Below, piece after piece: positions 32,695 to 43,649 of a stretch of DNA of 64,000 bases. Both the position numbers and the translations under genes were made by a program. Positions within the stretch are counted from its first letter, which is position 1. Each line of letters opens with the position of its first letter. The stretch is from Pyronema omphalodes. Lineage: Eukaryota > Ascomycota > Pezizomycetes > Pezizales > Pyronemataceae. The stretch lies in assembly GCA_024516155.1 (NCBI GenBank), contig JAJJXM010000044.1, positions 434,001 to 498,000 of the forward strand, written 5' to 3'. The notes beneath the pieces are model-generated. The model worked only from the letters and a program-made list of their open reading frames with translations, made no database searches and was not told where the DNA came from.

Positions 32695-34306
32695 TGTAAA
32701 CCGGGGGTCCTAGGGTAATGGACGGCCGGGTAACTCTGAAATTCCCGAAAGAAAAGAGAGAAGCAATAATTCCAAGGAGGGGAATTATTACTTCTCAAGG
32801 GAATTCTTTTAACGGAAAGTAGAGGTGATAACAGTTATAAGTTTAAACTCTGCTGCGTATCTCAGGGAGCGTTTCGAGAGTATCGGTTTTGTTTGGTGGT
32901 CGTTTCTTTCAGAGGGACGACCGGAGGTATTGTATTGATTGGAGGTAAGGTGTATATTTGAGGACGTCGGGTATTGACTCAAAAGATGACAATAACCCTT
33001 CGTGGGAAGTGTTGTTTTGTTGTATTCGGGACAGTATTGATTGCGTTGCTGGATGATGGCTTCTTCGAGTGGGGGCTTTTGGCACTTTTATATTTTTCTT
33101 ATCTTGAGCTCCCCACTCATATACCCTGCAAGCACTATGCGGTGGGCGGAAGTGGAAGTACCCTAAGACGTTGGTTGGCTACACCAAAACGTGATTTTTC
33201 CACCATACAAAATGCAACTTTTGGTAAAAACGCTAATATCGCGAATATACTTTAAGACATCCTCCGGGCCGTTATCCGGATGATGCCTTAGTCGTTTGCT
33301 AATGCCTAGACTCGTTCTTTTCGTCGTTTGCACTGATGTCATTAATAATAATAAGGCATCGGAATGCATTTCGAGGAATGTGCATTGCAGGACCGGCTGA
33401 CGCGTTCCTGCAACTAACTTCGGACTTCGATATCGGCTGGCGATTCCGTCGCATCCGGTGAAGTCGTTTGTATGATCTGATAATGTCGTCATGGCCGGCA
33501 ATAGACTGTGGGCCTTTCGGGGGTCCCTAATAGGAGGTGGTCGGATATTCCGTTCGTCGTACGGTCGTCTCGTCATATCGGCAGTTCGAAGGTGCGTTTG
33601 CGAAGATAAGGTTTCCGGTGATAACTAACCAAAGAGGCAGTTAACTCCTTATCTCCTTCGGCCGACTAGACTCCGCTGTCGTATGATGTTCTTCGGCTTA
33701 TCCGGTTTTCTCCGTCGGTCAGGCGTAATGCCTCGGTCACATATGACTATGTTTTCTTGTTTTACGGCAAAGTGTTTCGTGAATACATTATCCCATTAAA
33801 CTTAAATACAGTTCTTTCCCTCCTAACCTTCCTATCCTCATCAACCTCGATATCTGTTTCCTGCGGTGACCTACTTGCGTCACATTCTCCTTTCAATTCG
33901 TATGTATATCTGGCCCGCCGGGTCTCTTAGTTCCACGACCCTTTCTGGACGGTTTTCTCGTATACGGCGGAAGAGGTGCGTTCGCTCAAAGGCTTCGGTA
34001 AGTCTTTGAGTGAGGCCCTAAGGTTATAAGTATTCCAGGTTTTTATCAGCGGCAGCGGTATGTTCCTCGAGGTATGGCTGCGCATTAGAAACCGCACCCA
34101 TTGATCGGAAACAGACCCACCTCGGGGGCTGCCCCGGGTTTCCCCGCCCTAGATGACGCTGACTTTTTCCCTGGCCCCCCATTATCCTACTTCCTGCGGG
34201 AAGTGGATGAAGGGTGGTTAGTAATAGCTCTCGCCTTTGGCATGAGTTATTACTTAGGTAAGAATCCCCCTTCTTTTTAAATGTCTTATCGGGGTAGGGT
34301 ATGACA
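32695..34306 (-). repeat. 3' LTR of element 1B
   Basis: On the minus strand it reads TGTCATACCC ... GGTTTACA. It matches 46052-47657 and 1913-3520. A 137-codon open frame at 33163-33576 is also present in the other 1B LTR (46515-46928) but broken in copy 1A, so it is not supported as a gene. Confidence 0.93.
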
Positions 34307-34474
34307 CCACCTCCCCCCTCATAAGATTTCGCCCCGAAATCACTAACAATGATTATAGTAATTGATCAACGGGGTCTTTTCTGATGAAGTCTTCCAGCCC
34401 CTTCATCCACCAACACGTTTTCATGATAAGACCATTAAAACCTCAGTGAGGAAAGGTATCTTATGATGGGTTGG
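34307..34474 (-). promoter_or_regulatory. 3' non-coding region and polypurine tract of element 1B
   Basis: On the minus strand, GAGGGGGGAGGTGG (about 34307-34320) lies directly before the LTR's TGTCATAC, as in copy 1A. Nothing else is recognisable in it. Confidence 0.78.
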
Positions 34475-34828
34475 TTAAACGCGTTGGTCCCTCGGCATGC
34501 TTGGGTTCTTTGAGTGGAACTCGCGGAGAGATTCCAAGCCGCCTACTATGAAAGATTCATATGGTTCCTCTGTTTGATCTTTCTTCAAGGGAAAGCCTTT
34601 CCATTTGACTCGGTAAAGTACTTTTCCCCTTGTTTTCCTACTCGAAATGATTTCTTCAATTTCCCATTCCTCATTGCCTTCAATGTCATCTGCTTCGTCG
34701 ATGATCTGAAGGAGGTCTGGGGGAGGTCTGTTGCCATTGTTGTAGGGCTCGAGTAGGGAAACGTGGAAGGTGTTGTGGATCTTCCATTTCCGGGGAAGAG
34801 ATAAGCGCATCGCCGTTGGTGATACTAC
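34475..34828 (-). CDS. Pol of element 1B, last part: chromodomain end
   Basis: This is the C-terminal 110 or so residues of Pol: MRLSLPRKWKIHNTFHVSLLEPY, then the chromodomain EEWEIEEIISSRKTRGKV, YRVKWKGFP and a terminal SMPRDQRV. It is separated from the rest by the Copia element, with the duplication ACTAC at 34824-34828 and 40277-40281. The codons join in phase across it (KVVSPT). Nearly identical to copy 1A. Confidence 0.92.
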   Translation of the reverse strand, partial: VVSPTAMRLSLPRKWKIHNTFHVSLLEPYNNGNRPPPDLLQIIDEADDIEGNEEWEIEEIISSRKTRGKVLYRVKWKGFPLKKDQTEEPYESFIVGGLESLREFHSKNPSMPRDQRV

Positions 34829-34987
34829 TGTTGAAGTGCGCCTAAGGCCCTAGTGCTTAGGTGGAGGTGGACCACTCTCTATGTATAGGCACTCGCTTGC
34901 CCGTCTATGTCTGACTCTTCACGCTCGTTAATACATCCGGTTCCCACCTCCACTTTTCTTCTTCTCGTGCCTGTGAGACCTTCGACA
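34829..34987 (+). repeat. 5' LTR of the Copia element
   Basis: TGTTGAAGTGCG ... CCTTCGACA, 159 bp, very short for an LTR. Identical to 40118-40276. It supplies false C-terminal codons to the interrupted Pol of 1B. Confidence 0.96.
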
Positions 34988-35002
34988 GGTTATGAGCCCT
35001 TG
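34988..35002 (+). promoter_or_regulatory. Primer-binding site of the Copia element, initiator-tRNA anticodon arm
   Basis: GGTTATGAGCCCTTGC directly follows the LTR. GGTTATGAGCCC is complementary to GGGCUCAUAACC, the anticodon arm of eukaryotic initiator tRNA-Met. Drosophila copia and yeast Ty5 prime from such a half-tRNA. The match is visible; its use is inferred from these families. Confidence 0.75.
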
Positions 35003-35091
35003 CGAATCCGCTACTCTTACCGTTATTCCTTATTAGTTATAACTCATACTATTTCTTCACTTTCCCACTAATTTTAATTACTCTTTCCGAC

Positions 35092-36006
35092 ATGTCCGAC
35101 GAGGTCCAAGAACCCACTGCTTTGAAGTGCCCAATCCTTACGGTCGCCAATTATGCGCAGTGGAAAGACCCGATCCATTTTATCCTGGCCGGAAAGAGCG
35201 CCTGGAATATTGTGAACGGAAAGGAGACGCGCCCTGCTGGCGGCACCAGCCAACAAGCACAGAGGGATCTCCAATACTTCGATGAGAGGGCAGCCAGAGC
35301 TACCCAGATCATCTTTGACCACTGCGACATTACCTGCCGCAGAGTCATCACCGGACTCGATAATCCACGGGAGATGTGGCTAAAACTTGAAGCCAGGTTT
35401 GATAACTCGAAAACTAATTCTGGACGAAGGAACCTCTGGATCAAGTTCTGGAGATCCAAGCCGAACCCCGGGCAGTCCATGTCGAAATGGATAACCGACC
35501 TCCTCAATATTCAGGCTCCCCTCACCGGTACAGTGTTAGATATCAGCGACACTGCGCTGGTCAACTATGTTATTGCGAATCTCCCCGACTCCTACGGAGT
35601 CACGAAGCACGAGCTCGCCAAACTTGACAATATTGCAGTTGACGAGCTTCAGAAAATCCTGCACGACCACGAGCACATGTGGGAAGCCACTCTGGGATCC
35701 CCGAAAGGCGAGGCCCATGCTACGACGACCAAGTGGTGCGACCACTGTAAACGATCTAGCCATAACACCAAGGAATGTTACGCAAATCGCAACAACAACA
35801 AGCGCGCAGCGTCCTCAAGCGCCGGACCGTCCAGGCCTACTAAAACTTCGAAAAAGGAGGATGTTCAGTGCCACTACTGTACGAAGAAAGGGCACCTTGC
35901 GACAGAGTGCAAGCTCAGGTCTTCAGCCACCGCCATACGCGAGCGCTACAAGCTTCGCTCCAGCGCGAAAATTGCCGAGTTAGACAACACAGATCTCGGT
36001 ATTTGA
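35092..36006 (+). CDS. Gag of the Copia element (304 aa)
   Basis: It begins MSDEVQEPTALKCPILTVANYAQW, the usual Copia Gag start with a YxxW motif. The middle is helical (UBN2-like gag region, about residues 60-200). Two CCHC knuckles follow: CDHCKRSSHNTKEC near 220 and CHYCTKKGHLATEC near 265. It ends at TGA 36004-36006 (NTDLGI). The next coding segment is in the same frame, so either the TGA is read through or a 42-base intron (35999-36040) removes it. Unspliced RNA would give Gag alone. Confidence 0.92.
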   Translation: MSDEVQEPTALKCPILTVANYAQWKDPIHFILAGKSAWNIVNGKETRPAGGTSQQAQRDLQYFDERAARATQIIFDHCDITCRRVITGLDNPREMWLKLEARFDNSKTNSGRRNLWIKFWRSKPNPGQSMSKWITDLLNIQAPLTGTVLDISDTALVNYVIANLPDSYGVTKHELAKLDNIAVDELQKILHDHEHMWEATLGSPKGEAHATTTKWCDHCKRSSHNTKECYANRNNNKRAASSSAGPSRPTKTSKKEDVQCHYCTKKGHLATECKLRSSATAIRERYKLRSSAKIAELDNTDLGI

Positions 36007-36040
36007 CTCGGGAACTCCAGCACCTCCCTAACAGCGCAAG
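35999..36040 (+). other. Candidate intron 1 of the Copia element (or stop read-through site)
   Basis: The stretch starts GTATTT and ends CAAG. A CTAAC branch-type motif lies at 36028-36032. Its 42 bases contain the only stop between gag and pol, and removal keeps the frame (GTC TTG ATC GCA). The size is at the lower limit for fungal introns. Alternatively TGA-C read-through would give the same fusion. The choice cannot be made from sequence. Confidence 0.35.
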
Positions 36041-37627
36041 TCTTGATCGCAACAGACTCGTCCGCTGAGACACACACATGGGTGCTCGACTCTGGTGCAA
36101 CGCACCACTTTTGTAATGATAAATCTGCTTTTCTTATTGATTCTTTAGCTACTTGCAAGTCCATCAACATTCGCTTAGGTGACAATAGTACAGTCACGAC
36201 CAACACCTACGGAAAAATCATACTCAATAATCTTTTTCAAATTTCAGCACTATACGTTCCCACATTTCGACTCTCCCTTTTCTCCCTGCCTCTCTTTGAT
36301 AAGAGGGGGTGGAATATTACTATGGCGGACGGTACTTGTACTGTGAAAGACAAGACCTCCAAGACAATCATTGTCGCTCGGATGAAGGACAATCTTTACA
36401 GATGGACAGCAGAGGCCATTAAGGAGGACCACGACGCCCTGATAACCACTCGTTCTGGTGCAGGCGTTGACATTAACTCCATCCCCTCCTCAACCCGAAC
36501 AACGATATCATCGAATAAACGAACAAGTGCAGAGGTTGACTTTACGCGTCCTAGTGACAAAGACCTCCGAACGGCGCATAGACAGTCTTTCCGCCTTGAA
36601 CCAACAAGCAATTTCGAGATGTGGCACAGGAGACTGGCCCACCTCAACACTGAGTCCTTGTCTAAGATCATTAATTCGACTGATAAAACTACAACATCAG
36701 ATCATCTCCAGTCCTGCACAACGTGCATACAGGCCAAAAACCGACAGTCTTTTATTCGATTACCAACCGAACGTGCGAGCAAGCCTTTCGAACTTGTCCA
36801 CTCGGATGTCTGCGGCCCGATGTCAACTCCGTCGATCAGCCAACGACGTTATTACATCATCTATATTGATGACTTTAGTCGTTTCGCCAAAGTTTACTTT
36901 CTAAAATCAAAATCCACAGATGCCGTATTACCTGTATTCCAGGAATACAAAGCGTGGATCGAGTCTCAAGGACATAAGATTCTTCGGTTCAGATGTGATA
37001 ATGGCACAGGGGAGTTTAACAATCAACAGTTCCGTTCTTTCCTGGCGAAAAACGGTATCTCGTTCGAACCCTCACCACCCTTCACACAGCATAAAAACGG
37101 AACTGCCGAGAGATTCATTCAGACAATCAACGGCAAAGCACGTTCCATGCTACTAGACGCCCAAGTTCCTCATCGCTTCTGGGCTGAGGCTGTCAACACG
37201 GCGGTCTACCTACACTCGATATCTCCGACTAGGACGCTCAAAGGCTGGCTAAGTCCTCATGAGGCCCTGTTTCACAGGCCGCCTCAGCTGCTACACCTTC
37301 GAAGATTCGGTTGCACGGTCTTCAAGCATATACCGAAGGAGCAGAGGACAGACAAGAACTGGAGCGCACGCGCGTCACACAGTATGATGGTTGGATACAC
37401 AGAGTCGTCAAAGATTTGGCGCATCTATGACTTCAACTCACGTTCTGTCGTGCGCGCTTCCAACGTCGTCTTCTTAGAGGAAAATAATGCCTTCGATTCT
37501 GAAGGACGTCCAAATACATCAGAGGAAATCATTAAGGCAATATCTGACTGTTTCCCTGATATCATTGAAGGAGGTGATGAGAATGCGTCAGCGCTCATAT
37601 CACATGAGATAGACGCCCTCATTCAGA
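36007..37627 (+). CDS. Copia Pol part 1: protease and integrase
   Basis: In the same frame as gag. The protease active site is WVLDSGATHHFCND (near 36082). The pre-integrase zinc motif is FEMWHRRLAHLN ... CTTCIQAK (HHCC). The integrase core shows D in VHSDVCGPM, D in FRCDNGTGEF and E in KNGTAERFIQTINGK (DDE), then PHRFWAEAVNTAVYLHS. The C-terminal region ends at SALISHEIDALIQ. The formal stop is TAA at 37639-37641. A consensus GTATGT donor at 37628 precedes it, so the frame probably continues by splicing. Confidence 0.93.
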
Positions 37628-38026
37628 GTATGTACAAATAATCACCCCAACCTTTTTTTCCATGTCACCGCTGTAGGACCTTTCACGGCCACACGGTGTA
37701 GTCTCTTTCTCGTTATCTTTGAGTCGGACCAGCCTTCATGCTGCCTCACTCTAACTATACATTGACAATTCTGTCTTGAATGTCACTGTCCCGATCAGCC
37801 TTCATGCTGTCCGGACTACAATTGCTAGGCGAATATGCCACACACTGATTATCATCAGTTCAAGGATACTTATCCTGAAACTTTATCAGATTAACACTCC
37901 GCTGTGCATCTCCTCATGAGATTCTGCCACGGAATCCCTGTCTACTGTTCTTTTTTCCCTGTTTCTCAAATTTCTCTCTCTACTTCTCAGATATTCACTT
38001 CTTTGAACTAACATCCTAATTCTCAG
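37628..38026 (+). other. Candidate intron 2 of the Copia element (399 bases)
   Basis: It starts with GTATGT, has CTAAC at 38008-38012 and ends TTCTCAG at 38026. It holds the stop codon and no open frame, and is pyrimidine-rich. Removal joins A to AT (an Asn codon) and leads in phase into the RT frame. A nearby CAG at 37990 would not work because it leads to a stop. Inside, CAGCCTTCATGCTG occurs twice (37730-37743, 37796-37809). Length is a multiple of three. Confidence 0.55.
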
Positions 38027-39870
38027 ATGCTTCTAATGCCATGCATTCACTGTCCCTACGCGACGAACGACTGAAGGCCAACAGACTAAACAAGTCCCGC
38101 TACGAAGACATTGATATTGACGACGCCCTGGCCTCGGCCTTTCTCGCCAAAGCAACTATAGACGATCCCGACGAGGCCATAGGTCCTGATCTACTTGACG
38201 GCGACCCGACCTCTTACACCGCAGCAATGAAGAGCGCCGACCGGGACAACTGGAAAACTGCGATGCAAGAAGAATGGAACTCTTTATTGATAAACGAAAC
38301 CTTCCAGGCTTTCAAATCAAATGACAATGCAGAACCTCTCAGACCAGTGTCATCGCCTGATGCATTCGACAATCAAACATCCTACAGCGGCATCACTGTT
38401 CCCTTTGGATGCAAGCCCTTGAAGTGTCGATGGATTTACAAAACCAAACGCAACATTGACGGCAGCACAAAGTTCAAGGCCCGACTGGTTATAAAAGGTT
38501 ATGAACAAGTTCCGGGAATTGATTATGACGAGACATATGCACCTGTCTCCAAGCTAAGTACTCTACGCTACCTGCTAAGCTTATCTGCAACCAGGGGGTG
38601 GTCAGTCGACCAAATGGATGTCGTCACGGCCTTCCTCAATCCAGCCATTGACAACGACAGGACTTTCATGTCCATGCCTCCCGGTATCGAATGGCTCGAT
38701 AAACCACTATCAAAAACATCGACGGTTCGCCTGCTGAAAGCCCTGTACGGCCTAAAACAGGCACCCCGATTATGGTGGGCCCAGATTAATGACTTCCTCA
38801 TGACGCAAGGTTTCCGACAAGCACACGCCGACTCCAACCTCTACCTCATGAAGGACGCATTTCTGCTTTTATATGTCGACGATATCTTGATCTTCAATCT
38901 CACGAAACAGAGGATGGGCGACAACATCAAGAAGGCCCTCAGTGCTCGCTTCAAAATGACAGATCTCGGAAGAGCGACTCGTTTTCTCGGCCTCGAACTC
39001 GAATATTTGCCTGACGGAAGTATTGCCATCGCGCAGAGGGATTACATTGAGGGGGTGATTGCCAGATACGGTCTTCTTGAGGCCGCACCCACCTCTTCCC
39101 CGATGGACATTCACGTTGATCTTGAGAATACTGACTGCGAAGACAAGACCACTGATGAACAGCAAAAACGCCTGTATCTATCAATGGTCGGATCACTGAT
39201 GTACGCAGCAATCGGTACTCGTCCTGACATCGCCTTCGCCGTGACTGCCCTCAGCCGATACAATCAGTCGCCTCTAGCAATGCACATGACCGCTGCCAAA
39301 AGGGTTATCCGATACTTGAAAGGTACGAAACAGTTGTCGATTATCTACAGACGTAACCACGACATACCGCAGGACTGTTTGCGACTCTTCTCCGACAGCG
39401 ACTGGGCCGGCAGTACGGCCGATCGGAAAAGCGTCGGGGGGTGCGTAGTCCTTGCGCCAGGAGCGGACGGGCCGATTCACTGGAGCTCAAAGAAGCAGTC
39501 CGTCATCGCCCTTTCCACTCTTGAAGCCGAGTACATTGCATGCAGCAATGCGACCCGTGAAGCGATCTGGTTCCGCCTATTGATGGACGACACCGAAGCC
39601 TGGGATAACAAAGTGCCGACCTCGGTCCGTTGTGACAACATGGGAGCACTTCGCCTCCTCCAGACCGGCGTCATCAAGGCGAAAACAAAACACATCGATG
39701 TGAAGTTTCATCACTCGATCGACGAAGCTAGAAAGGGAACGGTATCGTTCGAATACATTGCGTCCAAAGAGAATGTCGCAGATATCCTCACTAAACCGCT
39801 CCCTGGACCAACACACGCGTTGGCCGTGAAACTCTTAGGGATGGAAACGTTGAATGGTAATAATGATTAA
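38027..39870 (+). CDS. Copia Pol part 2: reverse transcriptase and RNase H
   Basis: The frame is the same as gag and integrase. RT begins with the Copia motif KFKARLVIKGYEQVPGIDYD, then motif A (VDQMDVVTAFLNP), KALYGLKQAPRLWWAQI and motif C YVDD (LLLYVDDILIFN, near 38872). RNase H shows LFSDSDWAGSTADRKS, ALSTLEAEYIACS and VRCDNMGALRLLQ, ending with KTKHIDVKFHH and NVADILTKPLPG. An internal ATG at 38041 exists, but the splice at 38026 gives an uninterrupted join. It makes element cDNA. All catalytic Asp residues are present. Confidence 0.94.
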
Positions 39871-40117
39871 TGGGTTTGATTTGAATGAATAAGTGTGTGT
39901 TGTGATTGAAGTATGGCTGCTGATTGCTGATTATGGTGATGATTGAATTGTGTTGTTTTTATTTGGGTTGTTCCTCTTATGGGTTTCTTCACTTCTTCTT
40001 TTATGGGTAATTGGGTATTTTTCTTTTTCTATGGTATTGTTCTTGTTTTCTGTTATGATGGATTGTTATTTCTTCTTATTATTATGTTTGTAGCACCCGT
40101 CCTTAGACGAGGGGGTG
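39871..40117 (+). promoter_or_regulatory. 3' non-coding region and polypurine tract of the Copia element
   Basis: A T/G-rich non-coding stretch that ends in GAGGGGGTG (40109-40117) next to the 3' LTR. That is the expected plus-strand primer position. A short 63-codon hydrophobic ORF here is not supported. Confidence 0.75.
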
Positions 40118-40276
40118 TGTTGAAGTGCGCCTAAGGCCCTAGTGCTTAGGTGGAGGTGGACCACTCTCTATGTATAGGCACTCGCTTGCCCGTCTATGTC
40201 TGACTCTTCACGCTCGTTAATACATCCGGTTCCCACCTCCACTTTTCTTCTTCTCGTGCCTGTGAGACCTTCGACA
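40118..40276 (+). repeat. 3' LTR of the Copia element
   Basis: 159 bp, identical by eye to the 5' LTR, and followed by ACTAC (40277-40281), the second copy of the target duplication. Confidence 0.96.
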
Positions 40277-43200
40277 ACTACTTTCTCTATAGCGAAGGGA
40301 CCGTGCTTTTTGTGGTCGAGCTTGTCTTTTGGTCTCCTTGTTTGTATGTGTCGTCCATCTAACATGACCAGATCTCCAACCTTAAATTCTGGGGCATCCT
40401 TTCGTTTAGCGTCTGCATATTTCCGCATCCTTTCTTGTGTCGATTTTAAGTTCTGAATAAGTATGCCATGGACGGAGGTGATGTGGTTGATGAAGCTTTG
40501 TTCCTCATTCAATTTTGTGTTTGATGATGCCGGGTTGGTGCATGCTGGATGTCTTCCGTAATTGGCGTAGAAGGGCGACATGCCAGTAGCCTGGGTTATT
40601 GAATTGTTGTAGGCGAATTCGGCCATGGGTAGTAGGTCGACCCAATCATCCATCTCGTAGTTAATGAATGATCGGAGGTACGCTTCGATGGTTTGGTTGA
40701 TTCGTTCAGTTTGCCCATCCGTTTGAGGGTGGAAGGCAGTGCTCATTCTTGGGCGAACACCTAAAATGCCTAAGAATTGTTTCCACTCTGTCGAAGTGAA
40801 TCTGGAGTCTCGATCCGAGATTATGTCTGTCGGAATGCCGTGGAATCTCCAAATCTCTCTTGCGAATATCTTGACCAGATGAGCAGCTGTTTTCTCATCT
40901 TTCTTGAGCGGGATGAAATGAGCCATCTTTGTGAATCTATCGATGATGACCCATAGTTGATCGCAACCATCAGAGAGCGGTAAGTCTGTTATAAAATCCA
41001 TGGCGATTGATGTCCACGGAGCGTATGGAAGCTCGAGTGGTGAAAGCATTCCATAGGGTTTGTGTCGTGCTGTTTTGTCTCGTTGACATTCATTACAGCT
41101 TCGGATGTATTCGATTATTTCCTGGTCCATCTTTGGCCACCAGAAATTTCGTCTTATCAATTCTATTGTTTTATCTTGGCCAAAGTGGCCTGCAATTTTA
41201 CTGTTATGCTCTGTATGAAGAACCGCTTGTCGTGCATTCTGTGGGACCCAGAGTAATCCCTTGCGATATAATAACCCGTTTCTTTCTTCTAATAATCCTT
41301 CCGTCCCAGCCTTTTCATTTCCTTCTTGATCCTTCGCGCTTCCATCCAAACTCCTTAAAGCCTGCTGGTATGCCGCGTCCTTCTTTCCCGCTTCCTTTAT
41401 ATCCATTTCAAATTCCTTTGTCCATCTAGATACTGCCGTTGACAGATATTCTAGTTGAACAGCCGAGCAACAAAAAACCATTCCTTCTCCTCCTGTACTG
41501 ATTGCTGAAATTGCGTTGAAGTGTTTTTCTTTCAGGATCGTCTGTACAGGCTGATCTCCATCTCCCCCCTTTTCAGGGCGGTACTCCGGGCGCCTAGACA
41601 ATGCATCTGGCTTGCCATTACTTGTTCCTTTTCGATAAAAAATTTTGAAGTCCACGCCGGCTAATTCCTGAGCCCAGCGTGCCTGCCTTCGGTTGAGCAC
41701 TTTAGTTGTCATAAAGTACTCGAGATTTTTATTGTCGGTGTATACCTGAACCATGTGTAAGGATCCCTCCAGATACCGCCTCCAAACCTTAAAGCAGTCA
41801 ACAATTGCTAGTAATTCCTTGTCATGAATTTCATAATTGATTTCTGCTGGGGAGAATTTCCTGGAGTGAAAGGCGACAGGGTGCAATTTGTTATCATCCC
41901 CTTTTTGTGACAGGGTGGCACCTAGTGCGAAATCTGAAGCATCGGTCTCAACGATGCATTCGCGCCGGGGGTCGAAATGTGTGAGGATCGGTGCTGTCGT
42001 GAAGCATTTCTTGAGTTTTTCGCATGCTGTTGTCATGTTTTCGGTCCAAACCCAATTCTTTTGGGAACCTTTTGTTGAGTCGCTTAAGGGTTTTGCGATC
42101 TTGGAGAATCCGGCAATGAAGCGACGGTAAAAGTTGGCGAATCCGATGAATGATTGGACGCCTTTCAGATTGGTTGGCCGCTGCCAATCTTGAATGCTTT
42201 GAACCTTGTCCTGGGCCATTTCAATTCCGTCTTGTGAAATGACATAGCCTAAGAAATCAACCCTGGATGTTGACCAGAAACACTTGTCCTGTGAAATAGC
42301 CAGGCCATTTTCCGCAAGTCGTTTCAGAACATCCAGGACCAGTCGGTCGTGCTCTTTCTCAGTTTCGGCATAGATGAGAATATCGTCAAGGTAGACAATG
42401 AGGCCTTGATCGAGTAAGTCCCGGAATATGTGATTCATCATATTCTGGAAGGTTGCTGGTGCATTAGAGAGTCCGAACGGCATTACTGTGTATTCGTACA
42501 GCCCATATCTTGTTTTGAAGGCTGTCTTCCATTCGTCTCCGGGCTTTATCCTGATTAGATTATAGCCGTTTTTAAGATCAATTTTAGTGAAGATTTTAGC
42601 ACTGCGAACTCGATCTTGTAATTCGGTCATGATCGGTAAGGGGTACCGGTTTGCTATGGTTACTTTATTCAAGCCCCGGTAGTCGACACAAAGTCGTAGT
42701 CCTCTGCCATGGGGTTTTGGGAGGAAGATGATTGGTGCCGCTGCTGGGGATTTTGAATGTCTAATTTTACCGAGTTCCAACATTTCTTTGAGATATTTTC
42801 GAAGTTCTGTGAGCTCGGCTTCGTTCAAGGGGTACATTGGTCCCCATGGCGGCTGTTCCCCTTCCTTGAGGTCGATTGCATGATCATATGGCTTATGATC
42901 AGGTAGTTTGTCGGCTAGTTCCTTTCCCAAGACTTCGCATAGGGGTCGGAACTTATCGGGTATGATGCAGGCTGGGTTGATGTCGGTTGTGTCTGACGTA
43001 ACAGCGGCAACATACCCAATTACTGTGGCATCTTCATTGAATAGGACATCTGGATCCAGCGAGAGCGAGAATTCTTGTGCCGCAGCTAACGTACAGTGTT
43101 GCTTGCAGAAGTTGGTATCCAAGGTAATGTCGTCGGGATTTCCCCAAAAGTTATTCGGTTGGTGTTTTGCCATCCACCAACAGGGCAGGATGATGTCCGT

Positions 43201-43649
43201 TCCTGATTCTAATGGCATAATCTCGAAAGTTTCTCTTGTATAATGCTGTCGGTATTGTAAGAGGAGAGAATGGGTAAAGGCCTGTCCAGCCTCACGTAGC
43301 GCAGATCCGTCTGCTCCATTGATGCGTAAAGGTTGATTCCGATTGATATGGGGAAGATCATGTCTCGCTACAAATGTCGAACTGATAATGGGGATTGCTG
43401 CCCCAGTGTCGAACATTGTCCGAACGCAGAACACCCGTTCCCCTGGTACTGATATGTTCATTTTGACTATGGGCCGTGGCCCGGATTTTGGGGGTTCATT
43501 TTCAACTTTTTTCGTGATTTTAGCCTTTTTACTGTGTTTTTGAGTTTTTTGTGGTTTTGTCCGTTTAACGCCGCAAATCGAAAGGTGTCTATGGTTCAAT
43601 GCGTCTTGATCTGGTTGACCGTGCTTGCGCATCGTAGCCGGTCTTGTTA
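40277..43649 (-). CDS. Pol of element 1B, main part: protease to integrase
   Basis: The -1 frame is entered at 43650-43656 and is open to the Copia insertion. The protease is MFDTGAAIPIISSTFVARHDLP. RT has the linker LPDHKPYDHAIDL, TKIDLKNGYNLIR (motif A), MPFGLSNAPATFQ and YLDD (VYLDDILIYAE). RNase H has ETDASDFALGATLSQ and [10 protein letters not shown]. Integrase has the zinc motif EHNSKIAGHFG ... CNEC and core residues in AMDFITDLP, SDRDSRF and DGQTERIN. It ends at FAIEKVV at the Copia junction; the last codons of a simple ORF call there come from the Copia LTR. No lesion is seen. Confidence 0.93.

Larger units (their letters stand above)
34829..40276 (+). mobile_element. Ty1/Copia element, full length, identical LTRs
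   Basis: Two 159 bp LTRs (34829-34987, 40118-40276) show no difference by eye. The exact 5 bp duplication ACTAC flanks the 5448 bp element. It is the only Copia in the window and the youngest insertion, sitting in element 1B, which sits in 2B, which sits in the KDZ gene. All enzyme motifs are present. The gag-pol frame is interrupted only by two short stop-containing gaps that look like introns or recoding sites. Confidence 0.96.

Noticed and set aside
33163..33576. 137-codon ORF in family-1 LTRs, also at 46515-46928
   Set aside because: It is present because the LTR is duplicated. It is broken in copy 1A (around 2643-3057) and has no recognisable motif.
40168..40276. C-terminal extension of the 1B Pol (VEGLTGTRRRKVEVG...)
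   Set aside because: These codons are the Copia LTR read in antisense. The true Pol end is at 34475-34828.
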